Positions 11,498 through 22,961 of a stretch of 64,000 nucleotides of DNA are shown here, piece by piece. The DNA comes from Heterocephalus glaber (taxonomy: Eukaryota; Chordata; Mammalia; Rodentia; Bathyergidae), in assembly GCF_000247695.1 (NCBI RefSeq), contig NW_004624747.1, positions 9,848,571 through 9,912,570 of the forward strand, in the 5' to 3' direction. The notes under the pieces are model-generated. The model was not told the DNA's origin. It saw only the letters and a list, made by a program, of their open reading frames with translations, and made no database searches. Position 1 is the stretch's first letter, and each line of letters starts with the position of its first letter. Made by a program: the position numbers and the translations under genes.

Positions 11498-12345
11498 TGG
11501 CACACAGAGTTGGCCCCTTCCTGAAAGAAGGAAATTTTATCTTTCTGGTTGGCTGGACCAGTCATGTTGGGAGAAAAGAAGAATGACTGTGCCTGGAGAC
11601 CCATGGGGCAGCTGGTACCCACTCTGGACTGAGATGAGGGAGCCCCAAGCTGGAGCAGCATGAGGCCCAGCAAAAAAGGCTGGGGTCTGAGGAAGCAGAT
11701 CTTTTGTGCTCTGAGGCCCTGCAAGTAGGCCAGGTTGCAGTCCCAGCAGCATCTTGGCTGAGCAGGGCCCAGTCCTCCCCTCCAGAAGCCCCACTTTGTC
11801 TGCAGAGCAGCAGTGGCTTAGCAGACTGTGTTGGCCTCAGGCTGGGCAGCAGCTGCAGCAGACCTCCTGCCACACACACCACCCTCCCAAGACTCTCTAG
11901 GGCTCAGGGAGCTGCTGGCCGGGGATGGCATTTAAGTATTTTTTCCAGGAGAAGATATGTGTGAGGAAATCCTTTTTATTTTATTATCCTTCCCTCCTTG
12001 TCTGCTGGGTCTGCTGTCCGTCCTGCTGCTAACCTGGCACCAGGAGTCCGCCCAGGAAATCTCAGGCAGCCCTCTCCACTGCCATGAGCTACCATGCACT
12101 CAGTTCTGTCTCTTGGGACAACAAATCTGGGCTGGAGGACAGGGAGTTGTAATGGGAATGGTGCCAGGATGTGGCCTAGGCCTCCAGGGAGAGGTCGGGG
12201 TTGGCAGGCCATGGGCCTGTGCCTGGATAGCTCAGAGCTGCCCAATTAGAGGCCCTGTCTAACTGCCTGTTCTTCTAAAGGGAATGTTTGTTTGTTTGGT
12301 TGGTTTTTTTTTTTCCTGAGAGAAAATAAAAATGAGCCACATTGT
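11498..12345 (+). other. ADORA2A: ADORA2A 3'UTR
   Basis: Unique sequence free of SINEs between the stop codon and the polyadenylation signal, about 850 bases. It ends in a T-rich (GTTT/GGTT) stretch just before the signal. No second strong signal is seen earlier. Confidence 0.8.
12325..12330 (+). terminator. ADORA2A: ADORA2A polyadenylation signal
   Basis: Canonical AATAAA, followed within 15-45 bases by G/U-rich sequence (ATTGTGTTTTAAG, GGTGTCTTGAG). Cleavage is expected near 12343-12350. Confidence 0.85.
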
Positions 12346-12349
12346 GTTT

Positions 12350-13040
12350 TAAGTTTTTCCAATGAGAATGGTGTCTTGAGTTCCTTTCCCTTCTCCATAG
12401 CTAGGCCTGGGATTGTGTTGATTATGTGTGAGTGAGCATGTGTGTTGCATGTGTGTATATGTGCAGACAGACAGACAGAAGATACACTCCATCCTAAGGG
12501 CCTTCTGTCCTCCCAGGACAGGATTGGGTTTCACCAGAGTCCAAATACTCATGCAGATGCCCCCAGACCTATGTTTCTGTGAGTCTCCCTACCACAGGCA
12601 GTGTAGGAGGAGGGGGTCTTTGCCCAGCTTCTCCCCCACAGGGTCCTGTCCCTTCCAGCCCAGGCATTCCCAGTGAGAAGACCTAGCTCATCCCTCCCAT
12701 GCTTCCTTCCTAACCTCTTGAGAGGAAGATCTCCCTGGAGATCATCTTCCCAGAACTCCGTCTCCCAACCCCTGCTCCACCTGTCAGCTGAGAGGTCACA
12801 GAGGTATCTGGACTGGGGCTGAACTGGCTTCTCCTGAGTCACCCTTCACCTTCCTCCCAGGACAGAAATCTGTGAGGAATATGCCGCTGTCTCGCTCCGA
12901 CACTGGCCTCTGGGGCCCCTGGTCGAGGATGCAGTCAGTGCCTGCTCCCGTGAGGGTGGTCTGCCTGGGGTTGGCAGGGAGCTTGTTTCCCGTCGGGCTC
13001 TGAGGGCCAGTTTGGTCTCACTCACGTAATCCTCACACAA
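12350..13040. other. Intergenic, unique sequence
   Basis: Downstream flank of ADORA2A with a short TG/GACA-rich stretch near 12425-12480. I see no gene or clear transposon. Confidence 0.6.
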
Positions 13041-13044
13041 CCCT

Positions 13045-13255
13045 GGTGTCTTGGTTACTTTCCTCTCATTGCTGAGACAAAATACCTGATACCCGAAGTT
13101 AAAGAGGGAAAGGTTTATTTAGCTCACAGTTTGTAGAGGTTTCAGACCATTATCAGCTGGCTCGAAGGCCAGGTGGAGTGGCAGACAAAAGGTAGCAGAG
13201 CAACAAGGGAGCTTAACAGCATCTTTCTGCCCCCCTTTTTTCCTTCAGTTTATAT
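13045..13255 (-). repeat. MaLR-type LTR fragment, split by L1 sequence
   Basis: TTACTTTCCTCTCATTGCTGAGACAAAATACCTGATACC and GGTTTATTTAGCTCACAGTTT are the antisense 3' end of a MaLR-like LTR. A block at about 14370-14480 (CCCACCTATGACTGCATGAGG) may be its other part, pushed away by L1 sequence. Confidence 0.55.
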
Positions 13256-13299
13256 ACTTTTATTTATTTATTTATTTTACAGTAGTTTTGGGGGGGTTT

Positions 13300-13570
13300 T
13301 TTTTCCCATTAAGTTTATTGGTACATTTTAGGTATAAAATACAGTTACATTCATCTTTGGGATCTTGTACCATTACATGAGTATCTTGGTTCTTATTTTT
13401 TCCCCATTCCTAGCCCTCCCTTCACCCCCTCCACCCTTCCCTATTTGCAAAGACTTTGTTTCCATTTCTCATATTTTTTCTGTTCCCTTCTTTCCTTTCC
13501 CCTACCCCTCCCCACTTCCCCTGCTCCTTTAGACCTTTTCTTCCTATTACACAATATCAATTATACATTT
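13300..13570 (-). mobile_element. L1 3'UTR end
   Basis: On the minus strand this reads as the pyrimidine/purine-rich L1 3'UTR ending GTACCAATAA...A. The same 3' end recurs near 23000, 39500, 56800 and 60300-60850, defining one L1 lineage of this genome. Confidence 0.8.
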
Positions 13571-13639
13571 TTTAAATTACAATATCAAGATCTAGGAGAC
13601 ATTACTACAGATTTTACAGAATTTGAAAGGAGATAGAAA

Positions 13640-14185
13640 GCATATTTCAAAAATCTGTTTTGAAATAAATTTGACAACTTCTAAGAAGTACCTTGGAAGA
13701 CAAATTAATGAAACTAACTCTGGAGGAAATATAAAATTTGAATAGCACCTATTAAAGAAAGTATATTCCTAGCTTGAAAACCTACCTATATGATAACAGC
13801 AGGCTCATATACATTTTAACTGATAAATTATATCAAACATTTAAAGCAGAAAAAAGAAGGAACACTTCTCCCCTCATTTTAGGAACTCAACATCGTGTTA
13901 ATCCTAAAACTGGATAAAGATAATAGAAGAAAAAAGTATGAACATAGATAGAAATTTGTTGAACAGAACAAACTATTAGAAGTCTGATCTGGCAGGATGT
14001 AGAAAGTGGTTTTGCTATAGGGATGACAGTGTTGGTTCAGCATTGGAAGATCCACCCCCAGAAGTCATCATTTTAACAGAGGAAAGGAAAAAGCCATATA
14101 ATCCTGTCAGTAGTTGGAGAAAAAGTATCGGACTAAATTCCACAGCTGTTCATGGTAAAAGCTATCAGGAGACTAGAAGTAGAAC
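13640..14185 (+). mobile_element. Degenerate L1 ORF2 relic
   Basis: TATCAAACATTTAAAGCAGAA, CCTAAAACTGGATAAAGATAATAGAAGAA and the GGTTCAGCAT to AAAGCCATATAAT segment track the reverse-transcriptase region of old L1, with many stops and indels. Confidence 0.65.
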
Positions 14186-14484
14186 AGAACCTTCTCAACA
14201 GAGAGATGTTCTCCATACTTCCAGTGAGAACGCCTTATATGAATGGAGAAGATACAATGCTTTCTCCTTAAGGTGGGGAACAAGGGCCTTTCTGCCCCTT
14301 TTATCTTACCCAGGCTGCTTGGGGTGGGTAGCACTCACACCCTTAATCCTAGTGTCCTTGAGCCTAGTGTTGCACCATGAATCAATTCTAATGTCACACA
14401 CTCTACATCCAGCCACCTCTGAAAAAGCCCCACCTATGACTGCATGAGGCTTTGGAGGGACATCTAGACACTGTCCATAAGACC

Positions 14485-14600
14485 TGAGAACTCCTTTTTA
14501 CAGATGATTAGTTAGCTCAGAGAGGTTAAGTCCTTGCCCCAGGTCACACAACTAGTAAGTGGCAGAAGTGAACTTGAAACCTAGGTCTGTTTGATTGTGA
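14485..14600 (-). repeat. MIR fragment
   Basis: TTTTACAGATGATTAGTTAGCTCAGAGAGGTTAAG followed by CCAGGTCACACAACTAGTAAG is a clear MIR core. Confidence 0.8.
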
Positions 14601-14712
14601 AATCCGTGCTCCCCCCACCCTTTCTTTAATGGATGATGAACTATTTCAAACAAACTGAAAAGCATGAAATAGTACCATGTCCTCACCACTCTACTTAAGA
14701 AATGAAGCAACT

Positions 14713-14784
14713 GGGGCCGGGGATGTAGCCTTCTGCTGCGCAAGTGCAAGGACCCGAGTTCGATCCCCAGTACCAAAAAAAAAA
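14713..14784 (+). repeat. ID SINE, young subfamily, shortened, with TSD
   Basis: The element lacks the CTCAGTGG part of the A box and goes straight from GATGTAGCC to TTCTGCTGCGCAAG. It is flanked by AGAAATGAAGCAACT / AGAAATGAAACAACT, one mismatch. Confidence 0.85.
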
Positions 14785-14799
14785 AGAAATGAAACAACT

Positions 14800-17765
14800 A
14801 CAGTTGTTGCATCTGACCCCTCCTGATACTATCCTGTGCCGGATCTTGAAGACAACCACTCCCCTGAATGTACTTTTGTTCCAGGGTGCATCTTTACATT
14901 TTCATTATGTGGTAGTGTGTGTAAGTTGCTCTAGCTATCTTTAACACCCATGAATCAGAGGTCCTTCCAAGCTGCTGCACAGGAGAAGCATCTGGAAGTC
15001 CGTCCCGAAGCCTGAGCCCTTTGCCAGAGACCCTGGATGAACACGCCCATCCACGCCTCTTCCCTCCCTCCTCCTGTGCTGTGGGTCTGTGGTGTCATCA
15101 GAGAGTGAGGCAGTGGCCTGGGTGTGCTGAGGAGGCCAACAGCAAGGATGCCGGTAGTCCTCATGACCAGTCAGTGGAGAAAAGACTAGAAAGAGAACCA
15201 CAAAGGCAGGGAAGAAAGAAGCATCTTTGCTCCAGTCTTTTGCAAGGCCTTGGGAATTGAGATTTGGGTGCCGGGCTATAGAGGTATAGGCTTTGGGGTT
15301 GGTGAGGGCTTTACAAAGGCTTCCAGGGAACAAGTGCACCCCAAGTCCTTTCAGGGCCAGCCCCAGCCCAGCTCTGGAGCCCAGAGCTCCTTGGGTCCTC
15401 AGCGGTCCAGTGTCCCATCCCCACACCCTCCCCATGTGGGCTCCCACTCTGAGCTGGCCTTGAGTGTGAGCACACAGGCACAGACACATACGCATGTCAC
15501 TCCTCTGACCCCCAGACAACACAAGAGAGCACACATGGACATACTCACTTCTAGTGCCCACCTCAGCAAGACGAAGTGCCCACAGAGGAGGTTGGAAGAC
15601 TGGTGAAGAGCATGAGAACTGCTCAGCCTCGTGGGGTACAGACACGTATCTGGCCCCATCCACACTGGGCCAGGCTGCGGTGGCCCTATGGTAGGGCACC
15701 TCTGCTCTCTCCCTGCTCTTCTCAAAGGGCTGGAAGTGGATAAAACGCTTCAAATGTTCTTTTCTGAACACACAGACCCCCCCCCCGACACACACACACA
15801 GATCCATGTCTAGGGCAGGTGTGGCCAGGCCACAGCAATGCCCAAGAGTAGGCTCAGGATGGCTTGGCCTAGGTTGTGGCCTGCACCCCTCCAGGCCCTC
15901 TGGACCCCTCCCCTCCCCTTCCTCTACTCACCACCCCCCAGATCAGGCCTTTCCTTTCCCCTCATCACAGAGCAGGAGATTGGGAGCTGGACTGAGCCAC
16001 AGTTCTGTGTGCAGGGTGGCAAACCATAGCAGGACAGGGATAAGGGGTAGAGACACTGAGGGTGTAAGAAAAAATGAGCTGCTGTTGCCCTGTGGATGAC
16101 ACCCCAGAAATGGAAAGTTGGCTTTCTTTTCAGCTGCAGTGGGGACCCAGGAAAGAGGGGGATCTTAGAAGCCAGCTGCCCAGGGAATGGGCTGGTTCTA
16201 TGCAGGCTGCCCTGCTCCTGTGATCACAGGAAAGGGGTCAGATCGGAGATCTGTGAATGCTGCTCATATCCTGCCATGATGTACAGTCTCCCCATTATTG
16301 CTAAGGCTCTTAGCTCGGTGGGGCTGCCAGGGCTCCCTTGAGCTGTCAGCTGGACAAACAGTGCCACCCTCTGCTGATGGGAGGTTATCTTAGTGGGGAC
16401 AGAACCTGGGGAGGCTCAGGGTGCTTTGAGCCAAGGGGCTCCCTCCTTGGCCCTGATCTGCTCAGCAAGACTGTAAGGTTACCACCTTTTCCTCCTCCCC
16501 GTACCAATCCCTCCTGTGTCCCTAGGCACCCTGTCTTGAGGCTGTCACTCATCATTGGCAGTAACTGTCACTGTGAGGACAGCCCCTGTTCGGCTACAGA
16601 GCCAGAGGAGGAGGAGGAGGAGGCAGGAGGATCTTAGATGACTCACATGGCCTCCAAGGCAGGGGACAGACTCAGGGAACACAGGGCCTAGTGTGGGAAG
16701 CACCTCTGTAGACCTTCTCGCTCTGCCCTTTCTTTTTCCAGAGGACCCAAGCACAACTCCACCTGCTCTGCCTGTCACTATCAGAGAGTAGCTGAGGGGA
16801 GAGGCCTGAGGCTGGGCCGGTGACAGAGGCAACCAAAGCAAGGTCCTGCCCATGGGAGGTGCTTTGCATGGAGCCATCCACACTTCTTGGCCTTGTTCAA
16901 CAAAGTGGTTTTTTTTTTTTAGGGGGTGGAGGATGTGCAGGATCAGCCATTTAAACTGGTACTCAGTGAAGCCCTAGGTAGGGATGGTTGGGACCTGAGG
17001 CCTCTCCTCTCTGTCCCCACCCAGCCACTCAGTGGTGTCTCCTGGCGCCCATTGAGACGGTGGGAGCAGAGGGGATGCAGAGGGAGTCAACAGTTGACTC
17101 AGGAAAATAAGCCAGATTCAGTTTGGTGAGGGTCAGAGGTGCAGGGGACGAAGCTTGGGGAGGTTCAGAGCAGGAAAAGATCACATGCACGGGGCAGTCA
17201 GGGTAGGCTTTCCAGAGGAGCCAGGTCAAATTGGTTTTGCCAAAGCTGGTGGTGGTCAGCTCCTGGGCCCCAGCTCTTCGAGATGTTGCTGTGGAAATAA
17301 GAACAAGGAAGATGACAGTAAATCTGCGCCTGATTTACATCTGCCTACACAGAATTATACCATCCATTTGGAGGCAATTTTCAAGTTAAAATGTTGTCAG
17401 AGGGTTGTCACCGTTTTGATCTTTCTTTTCTGTTCTTTCTCAATCCACCCACATTTTCTAGTTGGGTTGGAAAGGGGAGCGAGGGAGATAGAGCCTGGTT
17501 TAGATTCAGAGATTTTTGGAATTATTAAAAGTAGGTGGGACTTTCAGAAATTACTGAGTTTTCTCTTAGGAAACTTCAGTTGCAGAACCCAAGGTCACAA
17601 CTGTTCTGCCACTTTCAGAACTTTCCAGAGACTAAAAAGTCCGGGCCAGACATCCTGTGGTTATCCTCCAGGCCATCTCTTGGGATTTCAGCTTACTCTT
17701 TCTTCTCCCTAGCTCAGAGATGTCAAGTAATCCCACTGCTGGCTCCTTCCAACCACCACCCTGCT
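14800..17765. other. SINE-free intergenic block
   Basis: Fairly GC-rich unique sequence without any B1 or ID. It contains a GAG-rich stretch at 16601-16630 and open frames up to 288 codons on the minus strand (14941-15807) that overlap other-frame ORFs and show no recognisable family. I call no gene. It is the best candidate in the spacer for regulatory sequence or a non-coding antisense transcript. Confidence 0.5.
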
Positions 17766-17769
17766 TTGC

Positions 17770-17945
17770 TGAGGTTTGAATGGAGAGCCAAAGCATCAGG
17801 TTCAAATCCTGCCCTTGCCACTGATTTCTTGACTGTAAGAAAGTCACTTTCTGGGCTACCATATCATTTTAGATAAAACAGGATAATAAATGTGAAAGGG
17901 CTTTGAAAGGCGTATGTAACATAAATGCCCAAGATTATTATTATG
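17770..17945 (+). repeat. MIR fragment
   Basis: GGTTCAAATCCTGCCCTTGCCACTGATTTCTTGACTG and a diverged AAAACAGGATAATAA match the MIR plan. Confidence 0.65.
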
Positions 17946-17949
17946 GCAA

Positions 17950-18490
17950 TAACTAATCCATTCTTAGTTCAGAAAACACAAGAGGGCAACTAGTCAATAG
18001 CTCCAATGGGATTAATGTAAGAATGGAAAGGAGGGTGAAGGGAAGAAAGGGGGAAAGTGGGCAGCTGCTCTGGTTTCTATATTCTGCATACCATCAGGTG
18101 AAGAAACACACCAGATGAGTTTAAGCTAGTATCTAGAAACCTTGAGTCTCTGGAGGCTGAGAGATGGCTGTAGAACTGGAAGATGACTTAGGCAAGTGAT
18201 ATTAGTTATGGATCATTTCCTGTGTTCAAACCCATACCTTCCCATCTATTAGTGAAAGTCTGAAAACAAAACGAATAGGAAAATGTGGTCTATGGAAAAG
18301 GTGAACAGAAATGGGATGTAAGAAATGCTTAGACTAACAAATAGGATTCAAAATGACGTTGGCAGGCTGCATAGATAAAAACGAGCAGGGATCAGTGTGA
18401 AGTGCAGCACAAGTTTGAAAAGGCAAAGGTGCAGTGAAAAGTAGGAGGAGAGAGACACAGCCTGCTGCCAGTCCTCTTCAAAAAGTCGAT
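17950..18490. other. Intergenic, nothing recognised
   Basis: Unique AT-rich sequence; no gene, RNA or transposon that I can name. Confidence 0.5.
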
Positions 18491-18504
18491 CCCTGGTAGT
18501 AACC

Positions 18505-18627
18505 AAAAGAAGGAGAAGAAAAAGAAGGAGGAGGAGGAGGAGGAAGGGGAAGGGGAAGGGGAAGGAGAAGGAGAAGGAGAAGGAGAAGGAGAAGGAGAAG
18601 GAGGAGGAGGAGGAGGAGGAGGAGAAG
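18505..18627. repeat. (GGAGAA)n purine microsatellite at gap edge
   Basis: GAA/GGA and GGAGAA repeats run directly into the N block, so the array is probably longer than shown. Confidence 0.95.
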
Positions 18628-18811
18628 NNNNNNNNNNNNNNNNNNNNNNNNNNNNNNNNNNNNNNNNNNNNNNNNNNNNNNNNNNNNNNNNNNNNNNNNN
18701 NNNNNNNNNNNNNNNNNNNNNNNNNNNNNNNNNNNNNNNNNNNNNNNNNNNNNNNNNNNNNNNNNNNNNNNNNNNNNNNNNNNNNNNNNNNNNNNNNNNN
18801 NNNNNNNNNNN
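18628..18811. other. Assembly gap (184 N)
   Basis: A run of N that breaks a purine microsatellite; the size is presumably an estimate. Confidence 1.
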
Positions 18812-19017
18812 GCAGATATTTCAGGGGCCAGGTCACCATTGGCTTAACTCCAGGGGATAGGCCTGGGAAAGAAGCACCAGCGACCTCAAGTTAGTAGGAT
18901 TCCCCCAGCTAAAAGGAGGTTGTAGGTCCCCACTCAAAGAAGGAGACCTGTGCCCAGTTCTTAATGCCTCCCCAATCCAAGACAAAATATAATAGCATAT
19001 GTGAATGGTGTAGTTTT

Positions 19018-19345
19018 GGATATGGCTTGAGTATGTCCCCCAAAGGTGTATGTGCTGGAAGCTGGGTCCCCACTGTGATCCTGGAAGCATCACCCTGGGA
19101 AGGGATTAATTCAGGTCTCATGTGACTGGATTAGTCCTTGTGAGAGGAGATTGTCTCCATTCAGACCTCAGCAAAGCAGAACTGCCCCACATGATTGGCC
19201 ATATTGTGATGCACCCAAAGGCTGCCCTTGCTAGGATGTCAGTGTCATGCTGTTGGACCTTCCAGCCACTAGCATCGTTAGCCAAATAAACAAGTACCCA
19301 GCCTCAGGTATTTTGTTACAGCATCACAATCTGGACAAATACTGG
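19018..19345 (+). repeat. MaLR-type LTR
   Basis: Starts GATATGGCTTGAGTATGTCCCCCAAAG and ends AAATAAAC...CCTCAGGTATTTTGTTACAGCA, the hallmark ends of MLT/MST-like LTRs. The exact subfamily is not assigned. Confidence 0.75.
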
Positions 19346-20380
19346 GAACTTGCCTGCTATGAGATGATAATTGCATAATTATACCCAAGAGAACTAATGA
19401 GTAGCCAAAGGAAGGTGATCAAGACAGGGAGGGTTTGGAAACTGAAAATGGTTGAAGAGACTTGGGGAGAGCTATGGCAGCACATGGACAGACCAGAAGA
19501 TGGACAAAGCTTCCCATGGGATGTTGCAAAAGACACAGCTAGATTGGCAGCAACAATCTATCCAGAAGCTCTGGTAGAACAACTAATTCCTGTTGGATCC
19601 ACCAGGATGCAACAATTTGAGACTCATGGCTGGGCCTTTAGAGTGCCCCAAGGACATTGAAGTGATCACTGGCCTAGAAGGGGCTTGGCCCACTTGTGGA
19701 CCCTTGAGCATCTACTTCACCTCCAAGGATTCCTCCAGTAACAAAAAGCCAGCAAGGATGGCTCCTCTGTTGGGGCCAGAATTGTCAGTCTGATTCCTCA
19801 AAGCAGGCCTGGAAGATGAGAAGGGACCAGAAGGAGGAAATAACACAATGTTAAAAAAAAAAAGTCATCACCATCTGAATCAATTTTTTGGGTAGAGGTG
19901 GAGATGATTACTTGGTGCAGGTAGAAAGGAATAAAAAAGGCCTAAAAATCAGCCTGTGTGGATGACAGGGTCACCACAAGTGCAATGCTCCTGTCTAGGG
20001 GGAAAGCACAGTCATTTGTTGGGTCAGCACGTGAAGTTGTGGCAGAAAAGCCCGAGGGCCAGGATGTAGGGTGGAGAAGGTCCCTTGCAGCATGAGGTTA
20101 AGTCGATTTTGCCAACTTTACAAAATTCTCCCACCCAGCGAATGGCAGAGGGTTCTCATCACCTCCTCCGTCCTACCTCGTACTTCCTACTGTCACCTCT
20201 CACTTCCCTAATCCCATTGATGGGAATTCTTCTCCTTTCCTTATCTTCCTGAATCCAATCTACTGCATCCTGCTAATTCTTTGCAAACATCCTTAAAATC
20301 TATTCTATGCGCTTCTGCCTGCAAAAGTCATGGCATTACCTGAGGCGTCATTATCTCTACCATGTGGATAAGCTCCAAAC
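19346..20380. other. Intergenic, one unexplained 87-codon ORF
   Basis: Follows the MaLR-type LTR. An ORF at 19397-19660 encodes a Trp/Gln-rich peptide with no family I recognise; it could be retroviral internal debris or chance. About 20180-20340 is C/T-rich unique sequence. Confidence 0.4.
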
Positions 20381-20384
20381 TGAC

Positions 20385-20432
20385 ATCTCTGTCTCTCTGT
20401 CTCTCTCTGTCTCTCTCTCTGTCTCTCTGTTC
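20385..20432. repeat. (TCTG/TC)n microsatellite
   Basis: CTCTGTCTCTCTGTCTCTC repeats adjoining an antisense B1. Confidence 0.9.
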
Positions 20433-20545
20433 TCCCCTCCAGGGTTTATTATGTAGCCCAGGCTGGCCTAGAGCTCTCACTGATCCTCCTGCCTCACTCT
20501 CCCTTGTGCTGGGATTAAAGCCGTGTGCCTCCATGCCTGACTTGT
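20433..20545 (-). repeat. B1 SINE
   Basis: Antisense B1 with TGTAGCCCAGGCTGGCCTAGAG and GTGCTGGGATTAAAGCC. Confidence 0.85.
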
Positions 20546-20756
20546 GCTTGTTTCTTTTACCACCATCTGTTCAGCCCCAACAGTCAGATGAATCTTTCCA
20601 AAGCACTGCTTTAATTGTGTCCCTCTCTTTTCCAGAATATACAGTAGACCCTGAACATGTTTCAGATCAAGTCTACGTTTTTTGAGATGGATATTCAGTG
20701 GAGTGCAGCTTTGATCTCTGCTTTGTCTCTCACCACCCACTTTCCCCCAACCCCAC

Positions 20757-21145
20757 TGTTGTGGTTTATATTTAGATGTCCCCCCAAAACCTCATGCAAA
20801 CTTGGGGGGGGGCTTTGGGGAAGTGACTGGATCATGGGTGCCCAATACTCATCAGTGGATTAGCTCACTGGGAGGTAAAGCTTGGTTGGAGGAGGTGGGT
20901 CACTGGGGGTGTGGCCTGGAAGGGTCTATCTCCCTCCCTCCTCCCTTGATCTCTCTCTGCTTCCCACTGCCATGCCATGTACTGTTTCTCCTCTGCCGTG
21001 CCTGTCTGCCTGTGCCACCATACCTTGGAGCCAGCCAACTATGGACTGAAATTCTACAAACTGTGAGCCAAAATAAACCTCTCCTTACAGTTGTGGGTGT
21101 CGGATGTTGTGTCTCAGTGATGAGAAAGTAAGTAAGACACCCCCG
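20757..21145 (+). repeat. MaLR-type LTR
   Basis: Starts TGTTGTGGTTTATATTTAGATGTCC, has GGAGGAGGTGGGTCACTGGGGG and GAGCCAAAATAAACC, and ends TTGTGTCTCAGTGATGAGAAAG. Confidence 0.8.
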
Positions 21146-21253
21146 GCTGAGTCAGACCGAAGTGTCCATCATTCTCTTAATTCACTTCCTGCCTTTGCCT
21201 TTCAGGCAGGCCTCTTTGCCTAGGATGCTGTCCCTCTGAATCTGCTTTATTTT

Positions 21254-21345
21254 TTATTTTTTATTTTTTTGGTACCGGGGATCGAACTCGGGTCCTTGTG
21301 CTTGCACAGCAGGCGGCTAAACCACTGAGCTAAATCCCCGGCCCA
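21254..21345 (-). repeat. ID SINE, young subfamily, with TSD
   Basis: Antisense element with poly-T, GGTACCGGGGATCGAACTCGGG and CTGAGCTAAATCCCCGGCCC, flanked by TGAATCTGCTTTATTTT on both sides (21237 and 21346), a 17-base exact TSD. Confidence 0.95.
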
Positions 21346-21399
21346 TGAATCTGCTTTATTTTAAACACAACCTGTGTTTTGGGGACTACTTGAAGAGCA

Positions 21400-22530
21400 A
21401 TCTCCTCCATGAAGATGAAGGAGCCTTCTGAAGCCTCTGCAGAAAGCCTCTTCCCCAACTCTGAGCTCCATTAGCACTCATGACTGCCCTACGCAATGGA
21501 AGTTCGTTATCTACATCTAGCAACGTCTCTTGTGCTTCTAAGTTATGTCTTCATTCCTGGGTAATACAATTTTCACTAGTGTGTGTTTTGTTTCTCTACC
21601 CAGATTATAAATTCTAATCTCAATACCAGAGTCCCAGAGAGTGGGATGAGGACAGTATCTCTTCCCTCCCGGGGCTTATGCTAGCAAGCACTTGAGAAGG
21701 CATGCTGATGGGACATGCTGAGGACATCGCATGAAGTCCAGAGACCTGGGCTCTGTTGTCTGCTATAATGACAGCAGTCATATAACTTGGGGTATCAAAG
21801 GCAAGTTTCCTTGTCTGCAGAGGATGAACACCTAAATCCCTTCCACTTCTGGTCTCCTGAGTCTCCATGACTGGGGACTGACCCAGCCTATGCCTGGCTA
21901 GGAAAGGAGCATAGGAGGCTATGGACCAGCTCTAGAAGAGAGAGAGGGAGAGGGAGATGGAGATGGAGGAGCTAATAGCTCTGGAGGAAGGAAGGACATG
22001 CTGGGCTAATGGGATAATTGGATAATCTTCAGAGCTAGGGGCTGCCAGGCTGGGGCCAGCTGTTAGAAGCAGACACAAATAGCACAGGCAAAACAAGGGC
22101 GCTGGTTCAGGAAGCAGCTTTCTCAGAGATATGGGGGCAGGGTGGAAGGGGCCACACCAGTTGGAGGAGGGCTATGGAGGGAAAGTAGAGCCCCTTTCTG
22201 TGGGGACATTGAGGAGGGCTCTTAAGGACTTTATGTTCTGATCCTGTTAACAAAGATTTCAGCACCAGAGGACATTCTCAGAGACTGTGCACTTATCCTG
22301 GTCTTGGGTGTCCCAGGCACCAAGGACTCGTAGGGATCATATAAAGCCCTCATGGCTGCCCCCTGGGGACTATCGGCAAATGGGGCATCTCTTTGACATG
22401 CCTGTGACAATATTGCTGGAGTCTAGTAATTTTGAATCTATGGTTCAGAAGATCCTTTTATGTCAGGCTAATAAGCAGATGAGGGGTGGACCACAGAACA
22501 AAAGAAATTTTAAAAGGGGTCCTGGTCTAG
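21400..22530. other. Intergenic, unique sequence
   Basis: No gene or young transposon recognised. Weak L2-like similarity may exist at 21160-21240 just before it. Confidence 0.5.
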
Positions 22531-22534
22531 GAGT

Positions 22535-22685
22535 CTAAAGGCTGGCTTCTAGACCCAGCTCTGCTAGGTCACATGACTCATGATGTAATCTCTCTGGACC
22601 TCAATTAGCCCATCCATAAAATGGAGGCAGTAAGCAGTACCCTCCCTGTAGGGTTGTTGTGGAGTTACAATGACATAACAATAGA
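22535..22685 (+). repeat. MIR fragment
   Basis: GGCTTCTAGACCCAGCTCTGC, ATCTCTCTGGACCTCAATT and CATAAAATGGAGG are MIR signatures in order. Confidence 0.8.
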
Positions 22686-22825
22686 AAAGTAACGAAAATT
22701 TAGAAGTGTTTTGGCAAAGTCCTTTATCCTCAACTCTGTCTAACTTTGTATGATTTTAGAAAAATGAGTTTCTTTCTCTGAGTTCCAGTGTCTTCCACTA
22801 TAAGATGATGAGATCAGACTGGATG

Positions 22826-22958
22826 CTTTTTTTTTTTTTTTTTTGGTGTGTTTGAAACAGGGTCTCACTGAGTAGTTCAGGCTGACCTCAAACTCAGGGT
22901 GATCCTCCTGCCTCAGCACTGGAATTATAGGTGTGTGCCACCACCATACAGCTACTTT
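22826..22958 (-). repeat. B1 SINE
   Basis: Poly-T then GAAACAGGGTCTCACTGAGTAG and CTGCCTCAGCACTGGAATTATAGG. Confidence 0.85.
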
Positions 22959-22961
22959 CTT

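Noticed and set aside
14941..15807. 288-codon open frame on the minus strand in the SINE-free block
   Set aside because: The translation is rich in low-complexity and Cys/Val repeats from a TG/CA-type stretch and overlaps long frames on both strands. GC-rich sequence gives such frames by chance.
19397..19660. 87-codon frame after a MaLR LTR, considered as retroviral gag or a processed pseudogene
   Set aside because: No motif or known protein could be recognised, so I left it as unexplained.
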